A stretch of 64,000 nucleotides of DNA, from positions 992,001-1,056,000 of the forward strand of contig JAWWNJ010000027.1 in NCBI GenBank assembly GCA_037176885.1, read 5' to 3'. Positions 28,561 to 38,740 of this stretch are shown piece after piece (within the stretch, counting starts at the first letter, position 1; each line of letters begins with the position of its first letter). The notes under the pieces are model-generated. The model was not told the origin of the DNA. It did no database searches and was given only the letters and a program-made list of their open reading frames with translations. The position numbers and the translations under genes are program-made. The stretch comes from Favolaschia claudopus. Taxonomy: Eukaryota; Basidiomycota; Agaricomycetes; Agaricales; Mycenaceae.

Positions 28561-29470
28561 GGATAATTCTGTTGAGCAACCCCCTGCAGCACGGGCTTAT
28601 TTGGCAACCATCTCGTAAACAGATCGTTATAGCGATAAACACAAGACTACTCCTTAATGCTATCACCGACGTGTTTACACGGTGTTCCTTGGGTTGCACC
28701 GGAAACCCACGATTCCTGCATACTGTTGTGCGTAGCAGATCTACTACATAGTAGATAGTGATTCAATGGATGCCTGCAGTCCGAGTGGGAGAGCGGCGCT
28801 TGAGCCGCTTGCGGCAGAGCTGCCGGGATTCGCGATAAACAGTCGCTATTCAGGATGTTAACGGAAGGTAAAGGAAGATAAAATTAGGAGCCTACCTGAT
28901 CGCCTGCGTTAGCCAGCTGAAGTGCTTGAAGACGTATCTTGTCTGCAATGTGTTGCCGTGTTGTCTAAGTCTTGACCACGGGAAGAATATCTTTCATCCG
29001 CTCAGCCTTGAAAAATGGTGGTTCCGAGTAACCACGAGGCGCAAAATATGAAGACGAAACAGGCTCACAAGTCTTTCGATTTTTTCACTACGCGGTCAGT
29101 GGACACTGGACGCAAGTGAGTACCCCTGGGGAGGCCAATCAAGAGGTTAAAGACTCACGCCAGTTTTGGGGCCGTGAAATCCATCCTAAGTAAGCTAGGC
29201 GTCAGAAATAGGATGCAAGAGGCAGACTCAGTCAACCTAGAAACACTCGTGGAGTCTACCGCTACTCACGAGTGAGAAGTACGCTCGAATCCAAGTGTCT
29301 ACGTTGTACTCACAGGTCGATTACCACATGGTGTGCTTTATACCAGTAGAACCAGTGGGCACTAATGAGATTTTCAAGAACTTCGTGAAAATGACCACCA
29401 AAACCTCTTTTCGCGGATCCCGGATACTAGATCGACTACTACCAGTGGGTAGTCATGGTCCATCAATCCA
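28561..29470. other. Mostly unassigned; one exon-like frame
   Basis: On the minus strand near 28894-29035, KAERMKDILPVVKT, one stop, then TRQHIADKIRLQALQLAN and AGDQ is followed by a donor-like GTAGGC. It looks like a decayed exon of an unknown protein. Nothing else is recognised. Confidence 0.3.
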
Positions 29471-29589
29471 GGGATTGGCCTGAGTTCTCGAGAGGGAGAG
29501 ATGTGTAAGCAAGCCATTGATATATTGGGCGTGAACTCCGAAATGGAGCTCGCTGCACTCCGCCCGAAGACGAAGGAGCCGAGGCAGCC
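29471..29589 (+). repeat. Direct repeat pair, copy 1
   Basis: GGATTGGCCTGAGTTCTCGA through CCGAGGCAGCCC is repeated at 29903-29995, which lacks a 26-bp internal part. In one frame it reads GLSSREGEMCKQAIDIL in both copies. The protein is not recognised. Confidence 0.6.
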
Positions 29590-29902
29590 CCTACGCAACT
29601 AAAGAATACAGAACAAATCCGTAGCTACGTGAGTGCGCAGGAAATAGCAAAACTAACTAGGGATGGGTGGGTGGTCACGAAAAAAGAGGGGTATGACGGC
29701 GACGGGGGGACAAGACTAGAAGCGGGGAAGGAGACTCGAGGTCATGGAGGGGGAGGGGCTGGAGAAGAGAAGGTCTCAAAGAGACGGAGTCACCGAGCCA
29801 AAGGCGCGATGCGGAGGCGGGCGAGACGAAAAAAATGAGGAGACACGTGACTGATGGGTGATCGCTTTAGCCAATCCCTTCGGTCTGTCCAGACCACCTA
29901 GG

Positions 29903-29995
29903 ATTGGCCTGAGTTCTCGAGAGGGAGAGATGTGTAAGCAAGCCATTGATATATTGTGCACTCCGCCCGAAGACGAAGGAGCCGAGGCAGCCCAA
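29903..29995 (+). repeat. Direct repeat pair, copy 2
   Basis: The second copy of the 29471 repeat ends in PEDEGAEAAQNQQ and runs into a Gly/Gln-rich tail. The 430-bp spacing between copies is AG-rich on the plus strand. Confidence 0.6.
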
Positions 29996-30132
29996 AACCA
30001 ACAGCTCACCCTGAAGCAGCCAAAGGTGGGCGAAATACAGGGGGAAGCACCACAGGCTCCACAAAAACAGGGAGGAGACGGACAGCAATGGGGAGGTGAG
30101 AGGGGAGGGAGGGGGAGGGGGAGGAAGGGGTG

Positions 30133-30630
30133 TTAGGAACACACAATGTCGACAGAGGGGAGAGAGACAGCGACGTGGGCAGGACGGGTACCAGACTTGG
30201 GGAGGGGCCAGTGTGGATACAACTTTGAAAGTGTGAGCCAGCGGAAGCGGGAAAGTGCATCAGCAACAGAATTCTCGTCCGTTGAGATCCAAACCGGGCG
30301 AAAAGTGAAGTCCTGTTGAACGGCCAGGAGAGCGAACTGGCGGAAGAGAGCTTGCGTAGGCGGATGGTCAATAGAGCCAGACTGCAAGCAGGTTGAGATG
30401 GCCTCGTTATCAATACGAAACACCACCTCCAACCCAGCCCAACAGTGGCCCCAGAGCTCTGCAGCCCTCAACACAGCACACATTTCCTTCCAATGGATCG
30501 GATGACGTGCATACTTCACTGGTACAGGCTCAGTGAAGAACAGATCGCCGCTGCCCCAATGGCCACCCAGACCTAGACCCTGGACGGCGAGGGGCTCAGG
30601 TCCTTTGTGGGGCCGCTGTTGGTGCCCCAA
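30133..30630 (-). pseudogene. RNase H domain of a DIRS-order element
   Basis: The peptide has IHWKEMCAVLRAAELWG, VVFRIDNEAISTCLQSGS and WISTDENSVADALSRFRW. These are the middle and C-terminal RNase H motifs in tyrosine-recombinase retrotransposons. The first catalytic Asp region and the reverse transcriptase are missing. The recombinase of a similar element begins next to it but on the opposite strand, which implies an inversion. Confidence 0.7.
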
Positions 30631-30644
30631 CCTGTCCTGTTGCC

Positions 30645-31475
30645 AGGTTCAGAGCGTACCGTGAGTGTCGTCCAGCTGTCTCCCCATATGCTCCGCTGTT
30701 CGTCACCTTCACGGGTGCACCCCTCTCACGCTCTTTTGCCCTCTCCGCACTTGACGACTGCCTTCGAAGGGCTGGGTATAGCTCGGGTGAGTTCACAGGC
30801 CACAGTTTCCGCCGTGGAGCTGCCTTCGCTGCTGCAGAGGCGGGGTACACTCAGGAGCAGATCAAGCTCCTGGGCCGCTGGAAGTCAGACGCGTGGAAGC
30901 TCTATGTTGACTGCCCCCTCTCCATGCTACGTGAGTTGTCCTCCAAACTCCACTCCACCTCTGCCGTCTATCGCTCCCGTCCTGCCTCCACACCCCCTGT
31001 TGCCCCCGCTACCCCTCCCCGTCTCTTCATCCGGATTCCAGCCCGTCCCACACCTCTCCCCCCTCCACCCCCTCCCCCTTCCCTCCCTGCTTCCAAGCGG
31101 TCTTCCTCGAAGCGCGCGCCTCCACCTCTCCCCCCTCCACCCACCCCCCTGGTTCTCTCCACTTCTAAACACCCTTCTTCGAGACGTGCAGCCGCATCTG
31201 TCCCCCCTCCATCCGCTCCCCCTGCCCCCTCTAAACACCCTTCTTCGAGACGTGCAGCCGCATCTGTCCCCCCTCCATCCGCTCCCCCTGCCCCCTCTAC
31301 TGCAAAACGGTCTTCTTCGAAACGCGTGCCTCCATCTGTCCCCCCTCCATCCTTGCCAGCCTCGCTCCCCCGTCCCTTGAGGGCGCCAAAGCCTCCTCGC
31401 ACCGGACCCACACGTACTGCTGCTGTCTCCCGTCAAGCACAGTTTGCGCGGCGACGTGAGACTGGCTGGCACTAG
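30645..31475 (+). pseudogene. Tyrosine recombinase C-terminus with proline-rich repeats
   Basis: The frame reads SPYAPLFVTFTGAPLSRSF, then FTGHSFRRGAAFAAAEAG, LLGRWKSDAWKLYVDC, giving His-x-x-Arg, GRW and the Tyr nucleophile. The first catalytic Arg is not included. About 180 residues of proline-rich tail follow, with four modules of about 22-24 residues of the form K-(R/H)-x-SS-(K/R)-R...VPPPSxPPAP; two of them are an exact 66-bp DNA duplication (31166-31231 and 31232-31297). A tail of this kind is absent from the intact element at 18975-21704. Confidence 0.65.
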
Positions 31476-31479
31476 CATA

Positions 31480-32190
31480 CTGTTTGTGGAGTGCCTCTGG
31501 CTTCTGCGCTCTTCCTCCCCCACCTTTGGCTGGTCGCTTGCGCAGAGCTTTGTTCTTGGGCTGCCGAGGCCCTCCCTTGCTGTAGAGGTATTGCGGACTC
31601 GAGAGCCGAGTCATCTGCCCAAAAGTAGACAAAAATCATATTTCTCACGCATCTCTCTCTCTCTCAGTGACTAGCGCCAATCCTGGATGGTCTGGAGAGA
31701 CCACAGTCTCTGCCACCCTTGGCTTTAGGCCAGATAAATCAAGAATTTCCCATACGCCGCCTTGGTGCTGGCGCGATCACCAGAGAGTACAGTCGTGTAT
31801 TCCGGTGGTTACCTCGGTTAAGCTAAGCGGGGGTCACCAGCAAGATAAGCAGAGCGGGCTGGTTACCCTAAGTCTACTCTATTTACTGTATATCCCAAAG
31901 AATGTTCAATTTTGACGTCGACATTTTTTTCGAGGTCACTCGGCCCAGAAGCGCATGAGAAACATCGCGTGCACATCTTTCCGTCGCCGGTGTGGATGTA
32001 TGGACAGCCTCAGTATGTTACCGTGATTTCTGGGCACAGAAACAGCTTCGTGAAACTTTTCTCCTTTTATTTTTGCGAGGGTTCCACTCACCACTCAATC
32101 ATATTCGAATACAACGGTTGAAACTTCCTCAGGAGCAGTGTCAATATACTCTTCTCGATCCAGAAGATTGATTGTCATTCGAGAAACCTG
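31480..32190. other. Unassigned sequence
   Basis: No gene is recognised. A CT-repeat run (TCTCTCTCTCTCAG) near 31650 could be an intron acceptor. Confidence 0.3.
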
Positions 32191-32286
32191 GTAAGTTCTC
32201 ATCAGTTTGCTTTGCTCTCATTGTTACAGCCAAGCTGAGATGCCTCACCGCAACGCACGGGATAGCCGCAGTCAGGCTGTAGCAAG
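32191..32286 (+). pseudogene. 5' end of a gene: leader intron and first exon
   Basis: An intron with donor GTAAGT (32191) and acceptor TTACAG (32229) is followed by ATG 32240 and MPHRNARDSRSQAVA, then a donor GTATTA at 32287. The start resembles MPHRIAC at 26136, upstream of a RanBP2 finger, so both may stem from one gene family. No further exon is recognised. Confidence 0.35.
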
Positions 32287-32289
32287 GTA

Positions 32290-33495
32290 TTACTCATGAC
32301 TTTTGTTTTTGTGGCACAACTATCCCTTACCCAATGAGAACATGATACTTCGACATGTCGGTATGACTATATATTGCAGCATTTGCCACGGTGAAAGCTA
32401 CCACGTGTAAATGCTCATCCAATGAAGTGAAAGTGGAGATTACCAAAGATAATAGCGAAGTAAATTAGTGAGTCTCGCACAAGAATGCTGAAGCGGCTTC
32501 TGCCGGTGGTAATGCGCGGTGTATTGCTGGCAGTGTATAGCTTCAAGGCGCTGAAAGCCATAATAGCCACTGTTCACAATCAAACATCTCCTCTGTTGTC
32601 CTTAAAGCACATCTGTATACCTTGAAACAAGACTTGACTAATCCTGACATCTGGTTAGTAGTCTCATAACCTTTGAGGACGTGCAACCAACCAAGCCCCA
32701 CTTGCTAGTCCCACGTACGGTTTTTCAGGTAAGACACAACTATCTTTCCCGCTACCAGCAGCTGGAATAACCTCAGAAACACAGAATGTCACAGTGATCA
32801 AGTTTGCTAAGTGGAAGTCAGATAATCAGATCAAAAGTAATTGTTCATGCATGGTGCTCACCCGAGTACATGAGCACTAGTGCCCACCACATCCATTGTG
32901 ACCGTTCATCTATTCCCTTTGTTACAGTCTTACATTGAGAGCAGAAACTGTGCTTACAAAGCGCATGCACTCGCACACACATAAGTGCCTCGGCGGCGGC
33001 CATTGCAATGTACAGTGGAGCAACATGCCAATACCCACATATCTTTGTGCTCGTCAGGTTGGTCATTGACAAGGAGTGCATGGCTGAAGACTCACTGCAT
33101 CAGAACTCAGCCACATGCAGCTGGATTTGGGGTTATTGAGTCAGTAAACACTTTACAGCCGTCCGCTTCATGTCACTCACAATTCTATAGCTGGGATCAT
33201 GTAGCGGCTGAGAAAAAACAGCAGCTTTGGGAGACGTGTTCGGTGCGGCCAAACGAGTTTGATTTCGTCCCCTAACGTGAGGAGATGGTCATATATGATA
33301 AGGGAAGCCGCAGCCGCTATGGGATAGAAGCCTCAGACATCCACATATACTAATTGTAGGCAGGAACACACAAGTGAAGAGATCGCTGACAGTCTGGGTG
33401 GGTGGGGAGGACATGGAGGAATTCAATTCCGCCTGTCACGCGGTGACAATGGCAATCTCACGATGACACTTCTCGGCTTATGTCAATGAATTATG
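32290..33495. other. Unassigned sequence
   Basis: About 1.2 kb without a recognisable gene or repeat. This is one of the largest unannotated stretches of the window. Confidence 0.35.
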
Positions 33496-33870
33496 TACTA
33501 TACAAGTTCCCAATGACGGGTGCCTTTGAAGTATTGAAGTCGTTTTGCTGCTGCCCAATGAATTCTCTTTGGCTTTGCACTAAATCGACCAAGTACTCCT
33601 ACACTGTATGCAAGATCTGGTCGAGTACCTAGCATGGCATACATAGCAGACCTGATTACACTTTGATATGGAACAATAGATCCACCTTCGACAATAGCCA
33701 TATGGGTAATGATACTGTCGTCATCAGGGTCATTCTCTGTGAGCGGGGTTCCAGTAGACATAGGTGTGAATACAGGTTTGCAGTCTGTCATGCCATAGCG
33801 AGAAAGGACTTTGTCAATATACTGACGCTGGTTCAGTGCAATGGTGCGCTTCTTACGGTTTCGAGACAAT
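33496..33870 (-). pseudogene. Copia RT/RNase H piece, near-identical to 40835-41215
   Basis: The peptide runs RNRKKRTIALNQRQYIDKVL to KRIHWAAAKRLQYFKGTRHW and differs from the copy at 40835-41215 by only a few residues. It lacks LTRs and the rest of the element. The junction word TCGAAACCG connects it to a DIRS-order fragment on the right. The near-identity and abrupt ends suggest a recent partial copying event. Confidence 0.8.
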
Positions 33871-34095
33871 ACGCCCCAGAGAAATCTCGTGAGCAATGTC
33901 TTTATCTACTGTCTCGGGAAATGCAAGTGCAGAAGGAAGAGGGGCATGGGCAGAGGAGGAGGGAGGAGGTATACTTGCAGGATCCACACCTAGAAGGACA
34001 CCATGGCGGATGGCAGAGACGAGGGTCTCAGCAAACACCCGATCTGGGTAATCAATGAGGGCGTGCGCCCAAGCCTCGGGGTGCAGCTTTTGTCA
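33853..34095 (-). pseudogene. N-terminal region of a DIRS-order reverse transcriptase
   Basis: The peptide WAHALIDYPDRVFAETLVSA and ETVDKDIAHEISLGRIV corresponds to the segment before the RT core in the intact element (QDYPDPSFVQHL, AADILANFSLGEL). It ends at a stop made at the junction with the copia piece. Confidence 0.55.
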
Positions 34096-34424
34096 GAATA
34101 TGAATTATTCCGGGTAGCCGCCCCGCCGCTCCGGCCCTTGATAGATATCTGATGATGATGAAATCCATTAACGTGCTCGAGCCGCTGTAAGCGGCTATGG
34201 TACACGATACTTTGCTACTTTACTACTTTCCAACTATTTCTGAACGTATGTCCATCGTAGACCGTAATACATGCAGAGCAGGTGAAGCGGGCGACAAACT
34301 CCGGGAAATTACCCATTGAATAGGGCACAGTGGATGAAGTAGACGGTAGATATTGAGATGAATCTGTTGATGGGTTCAGAGCAGGGTTTCGGTTTCGTAT
34401 GGCGAGAAATAAGGGAAAGAATTT

Positions 34425-34833
34425 TCAAAGATCTGGAGGGACCTTGAAGAGAGGACCAGCGGCTGCATGTTCTGCAGAAATACGGAGCAGAATGACTTGG
34501 CGGATAGGGCATGACAAGTCAGTCGCCCGGTGAGGGCCGCCACAGCCGCGCAGACCACATTTGACTGGTAGAAGAGTACATTTGGCGAGGGGTTGGCATG
34601 GAGTAGAGTGCGGGCATTGGCAGTTGGAAGTTGGATGATCGGAAGCGCAGATGCCGCAGATAGCGGGACGCTTGCATTGAGACGCAATATGGCCAAACGA
34701 GTAACAGTTGAAGCACTGTAAGGGTTGTGGTGAGTACCTTTCAGTACGATGGAGGTGTCCGTGAAGCGCCAGGCGCTGAGAGATAGCGAGGTTGGCAGCA
34801 GCTGGATTCCCAAAGTGAAGGACAATCGAAGAG
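34425..34833 (-). pseudogene. LINE (Tad-like) ORF1 with three CCHC knuckles, copy 2
   Basis: The minus strand gives LHFGNPAAANLAISQRLALH, then CFNCYSFGHIASQC, CGICASDHPTSNC and CGGPHRATDLSC, three knuckles typical of ORF1 in fungal LINEs, and ends PLFKVPPDL before the stop. The N-terminus is cut at 34833 by the copia 5' LTR. Downstream DNA (TTTCCCGGAGT and CGATGGACATACGTTCAGAA) is shared with the copy at 28 kb. Confidence 0.8.
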
Positions 34834-35089
34834 TGTTATCTGATACTTATCATATAGCCTTGTTCTTACATATAAACCGTGCTCGTCTGTCCACCACCCT
34901 CAGTCTTTCATCCCACATTGCGGGAGACTGAGGGTGAGTTCTCTATCTATCTACCTACTTGTATTTACTTACTCATTGTGTAGTTATTGCGCCTTCCGCG
35001 CATTTTCAGGTATTTAATATACAGTCTTTCATCCCACATTGCGGGAGACTGAGGTTATTGCGCCTTCCGCGCATTTTCAGATTCTGTTA
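34834..35089 (+). repeat. 5' LTR region of copia element 1, with internal duplication
   Basis: Two words occur twice: CAGTCTTTCATCCCACATTG (with GCGGGAGACTGAGG) at 34904 and 35024, and TTATTGCGCCTTCCGCGC (with ATTTTCAG) at about 34984 and 35055. The order is X1-Y1-X2-Y2, so the LTR has a local duplication. The left limit TGTTATCTG is a judgement. Confidence 0.6.
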
Positions 35090-35243
35090 GGTTATGGGCC
35101 ACCGAGCGCTAGCTCTCTGAAGACATACCTATTGGAAGACTCACCTGCTCGCTCAGCACAGACTTGTATCAATCAATCAATCACACGACCTGTTGCCGAA
35201 ATTCCCTCGGACTCTGGTTATCTCACCTCGGACTTCTCACACA

Positions 35244-37717
35244 ATGTCAACTGCGGCAAACTCGGCTTCTTCCGAGCTTTCCGGAGCAGAAGACTGGCCG
35301 ATTTTTCATGTTAATGCTACAGTGGAACTGCGCCTACAGGGAGTCTACACTCTGCTTGAATCTGTTATCCTCGCTGCAAATGCGGCTGATGCCTCTGTTG
35401 CTGCTGCTGCCGTTACTCCTCTGCCTGCCACAGCTCCTGTTGCTGGAGTAGCTTTCAAGGATACGCCTGGCGAACGTAATAGCCGTGCTTTAGGTGTCAT
35501 TCAGAAGCTTCTTTCAGCAGAACTGCGCACAGAGTATGTCAACGAATCTAATGCTGGAATTCTCTGGGCCAAACTGCGCCAGCGCTTCGAAGCAGAAAAT
35601 CATGCCGATTCTGCAATGGGTGTTCTAGCAGAACTTTTTAGCACCAAGCTCGTTATTGAAGGCGAACCAGAGCTCATGGATCGCAACAAGATTCTTTCTC
35701 ATGTAGCTGCTATCAAGACCTGCTTTGATAGGCTTGCAAGCCTGGAATTTCCATTTCCCCCAGAGCTTCAGCCTCTCATTCTGCTCAGCACTCTACCAGA
35801 TGATAGCTACTGGACAGGCATCAAAGGGAACATTGTATCCTCTCTGGGTACAGGCATCACTTGGGATAAAGCTTGTGCTCGCCTGATTACTCTTGGTAAA
35901 CTGCCAAAGAGTGAGAACAGCGATAACACTGCTCTAGCTGCTAAATCCACAAACCCTAGCAAAGGAAAGCCATCTGCCAAAGGTGATAAACATTGCCTTA
36001 TACATGGACAAAACAAATCCCATACTTCCGATAACTGCTATCAGTTGAAGAATCTAGTGCAGGGATCAAAGGACTCTAAGAAGAATGACAAGCAGAAGTC
36101 TGAGAAAGCGAGACCTAGAAAGCGCCGTGACAAGGCAAATGCCTCTGCTACTACAGATTCTGAATCTGATTCCGATGACTCTGAACATGAACATTTAGCT
36201 GTATCTGTTGTGTCCCAGAAATCTTATGCTGCTATGTCTGCTTATCTTTTGAGTGATGCAAACCCTTCATCCAAAGCTGTGGTAATTGACTCTGGGGCTT
36301 CTACTACCATGACACCAAACGAGGCATGGTTTGAGACAGGTTCTAATAAAGTACCCACTCCACCAAAAAGGGTGAGGCTCCGTCTATCTTGCAAAACAAA
36401 GCGAGGGATGTCTGATGTCTCTCTACGTGCATTACATGTCCCATCCTTTGGTATCACACTTGTCTCAGTGCAACAAATGGCTAAAAAGGGATACAGGTGC
36501 ATGTTCGAAGCAGATGTCTGCATTGTTCGAAATCTAAAAGGGCAAAGAATGATTGAAGCCAAGCATCGGAAGGGACTGTACCACATTGTCTATACTCCTT
36601 TGAGTGAAGATCCACATGCACTATTTGCTATGGATATCAATCATCTTCATCGAATATCTGGTCATACAAATTTCCAACTTTTACAGAAATCTGTTGCTAA
36701 AGGCCGACTTGGTGAAATTACATCCTTGACAGGAATCCCCAAATTCTGTGAACCCTGTGTTCTTGGGAAAATGAAGAAATTACCATTTTCCAAAAGTCAA
36801 ACCAAAGCTCGTGGTCCTTTAGATATTGTATCATCTGATGTTGGTGGTCCAGTAACGCCTGAAGGCCCAGGTGGAATACGCTACTGGGTGGTCCTTATAG
36901 ATCATCATTCCTCTGAGGTGTGGATTCTATTTGCCCAAAAGAAATCCCAAGTCTATTCGAAACTCAAAGAATGGCGAAAATCTACTGAGGCTCATTTTGG
37001 TGCTCAAATTGCTCATTGGGAATTCTGTGAGGGATTCTTTCGCACGGATGGGGGTGGTGAATTCACGTCTCATCAAATGGAAACAGAATTCAAACGTCTA
37101 GGCATCATCCATGAAACAACAGCACCTTACACTCCAGAGCAAAACGGAGTAGCAGAGCGAATGAATCAAACACTTGTTTCCAGAGCTACAACTATGTTGA
37201 TTACCTCACGCCTTCCTCGTAAATTTTGGGTCTTAGCAATGCGAGCGCAGCTGGTTATACTGTGAATAGAACACCTACTTCAGCACAGGAATTTGAGATC
37301 CCTCATGAGAAACTTTTTGACCGTCCAATAAACATACGACACCTGCATCCCTTTGGCTGTAGAGCTTATCCTCTGATTCCTAAAGAAAAGCGTCACGAGC
37401 AGAAATTTGGCGATAAAGCAAAGCGTTGCATTTTTGTTGGCTACCATGAAAACAGTAAAGCGTATGACTTGCTACTAATCAACAAAGATGGTTCTTATGG
37501 TGAAACCATCACATCTAGGCATGTTCGGTTTGATGACCAGGAACTTGATTCACCTATAGAACCAAAGCTTGAGGCACCTGCTACATCTAGGAAAGAATAT
37601 GAGGATTTTGCTCAGACACTGCGGAAGAGGTCTACCCCATATTATGGTGATGATGACGATGATGGTGAACTGGACACTTTGCCTCACCCGATACCAGGTT
37701 CAGTGGGGGATACTTAA
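35244..37717 (+). pseudogene. Copia 1 Gag, protease and integrase
   Basis: The start is ATG 35244 (MSTAANSASSELSGAEDW). Gag has the usual LTRSDR-less UBN2-type fold and an odd finger CLIHGQNKSHTSDNC. The protease core is VVIDSGASTTMTP. The pre-integrase finger follows (LHRISGH, CEPCVLGKM), then the integrase core with SSDVGGP, FRTDGGGEF and PEQNGVAERMN for Asp, Asp and Glu. At about 37240 a frameshift moves the rest (GYTVNRTPTS, HPFGCRAYPLIPK) to another frame, which stops at 37717. Confidence 0.85.
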
Positions 37718-38369
37718 TCTAAGTCAGGTTGATCCGCCGTCTATCGTCCATCCATCAAATAGGGAAGCTCCACCATTGCGCAAGGTCGCAGGTGTACGAC
37801 AGGAACCTACTAGGCGGTCAACACGTCCACACGCAAGGGCACAACATCCCAGTGCTGAGTACGACAGAATAGCTGAAGGACCACAGCATCAGTCAAAAGC
37901 TCAGCGTGATGCAGAGAATGCAGCACGTAAACAGGCAAAAGAAAATGAAGCTTCTGTCGAACCAGACATTGAAGTCCCTGATGCTCCAGAGGCAGTCTTG
38001 CTTGCTTCTCTAGATGACGCTATTGAAGAAGCCTTTTTAGCTCAGAACCCTCTTGACCCTTCTAGTTGGCAAGAAGCATTGCAGGGTCCTAATGCTGAAC
38101 ATTGGAAAGCTGGACTTGAAGAGGAACTTGCTGGTTTCCGAGCAAATGATGTCTATGATGTTGTTCCTATACCAGACGGTGTCAAGCCTATTAAATCAAA
38201 AGTGGTTCCCAAAGTCAAAGTGGATGAAACAGGCAAAATTGCTCGTTACAAAAGTCCGAATCGTTGCCAGAGGAGATACTCAGAAAGAAGGTGTTGACTA
38301 CAAAGAAGTTTTTGCGCCCACTGCCAATCTTGAGTCTGTTCGCATCATTTGTGCTCTTGCTACTTAGAA
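37700..38369 (+). pseudogene. Copia 1 reverse transcriptase, N-terminal part
   Basis: The frame holds a linker rich in charged residues, then WQEALQGPNAEHWKAGLEEE, VPIPDGVKPIKSKVVPKVK and, after a shift near 38255, VRIVARGDTQKEGVDYKEVF and APTANLESVR. This is the start of the copia reverse transcriptase (RVT_2). It is interrupted at 38369 by the solo LTR. Confidence 0.8.
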
Positions 38370-38598
38370 TGTTAGCGGTACTTATTTACCACTGTTTACT
38401 TTCCAGCATACTGTACTTGTTAGCGGTAATTATTTACCACTCTTTACTTTACAGCATACTGTGCTCTCGTAAGCGATTACGTAGTCTTTATGCGTTTGTA
38501 ACCGAGACCACGACGTTCTCTACACAAACGCAGTTTCTTTCGACTTCTCGTCTTGACCACTCGATACGGGCGATACCGAACAGCAAATTACGCTGACA
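38370..38598. repeat. Solo LTR with TAGAA target duplication
   Basis: A 229-bp unit begins TGTTAGCGG and ends GCTGACA, flanked by the perfect pentamer TAGAA (38365-38369 and 38599-38603). It splits the copia RT between ICALAT and ELDQLDV. It contains a 48-bp tandem duplication (TGTTAGCGGTA...CATACTGT at 38370 and 38418). No full element of this family is in the window. Confidence 0.85.
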
Positions 38599-38603
38599 TA
38601 GAA

Positions 38604-38740
38604 CTGGATCAGCTGGATGTTTGCAAGCCTACCTCAATGGTAAACTGGAGGAAGAAATCTACATGATGCCTCCAGATGGTGTTGAAATTCCAGAAGGTCA
38701 CTGCTGGCGACTCAAGCGTTCATTGTGTGGTCTTAAACAA
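38604..38740 (+). pseudogene. Copia 1 reverse transcriptase, middle part
   Basis: AYLNGKLEEEIYMMPPDGVE, then CWRLKRSLCGLKQ, are the RT segments between the two insertions. One base is missing near 38622. Confidence 0.8.

Noticed and set aside
30927..31632. Long Gly/Arg-rich frames on the minus strand.
   Set aside because: They are the antisense of the proline-rich recombinase tail and carry no domain.
31800..31870. TTAAGCTAAGCGGGGGTCACCA taken as a tRNA or 5S gene piece.
   Set aside because: No cloverleaf or box A/B arrangement could be drawn.
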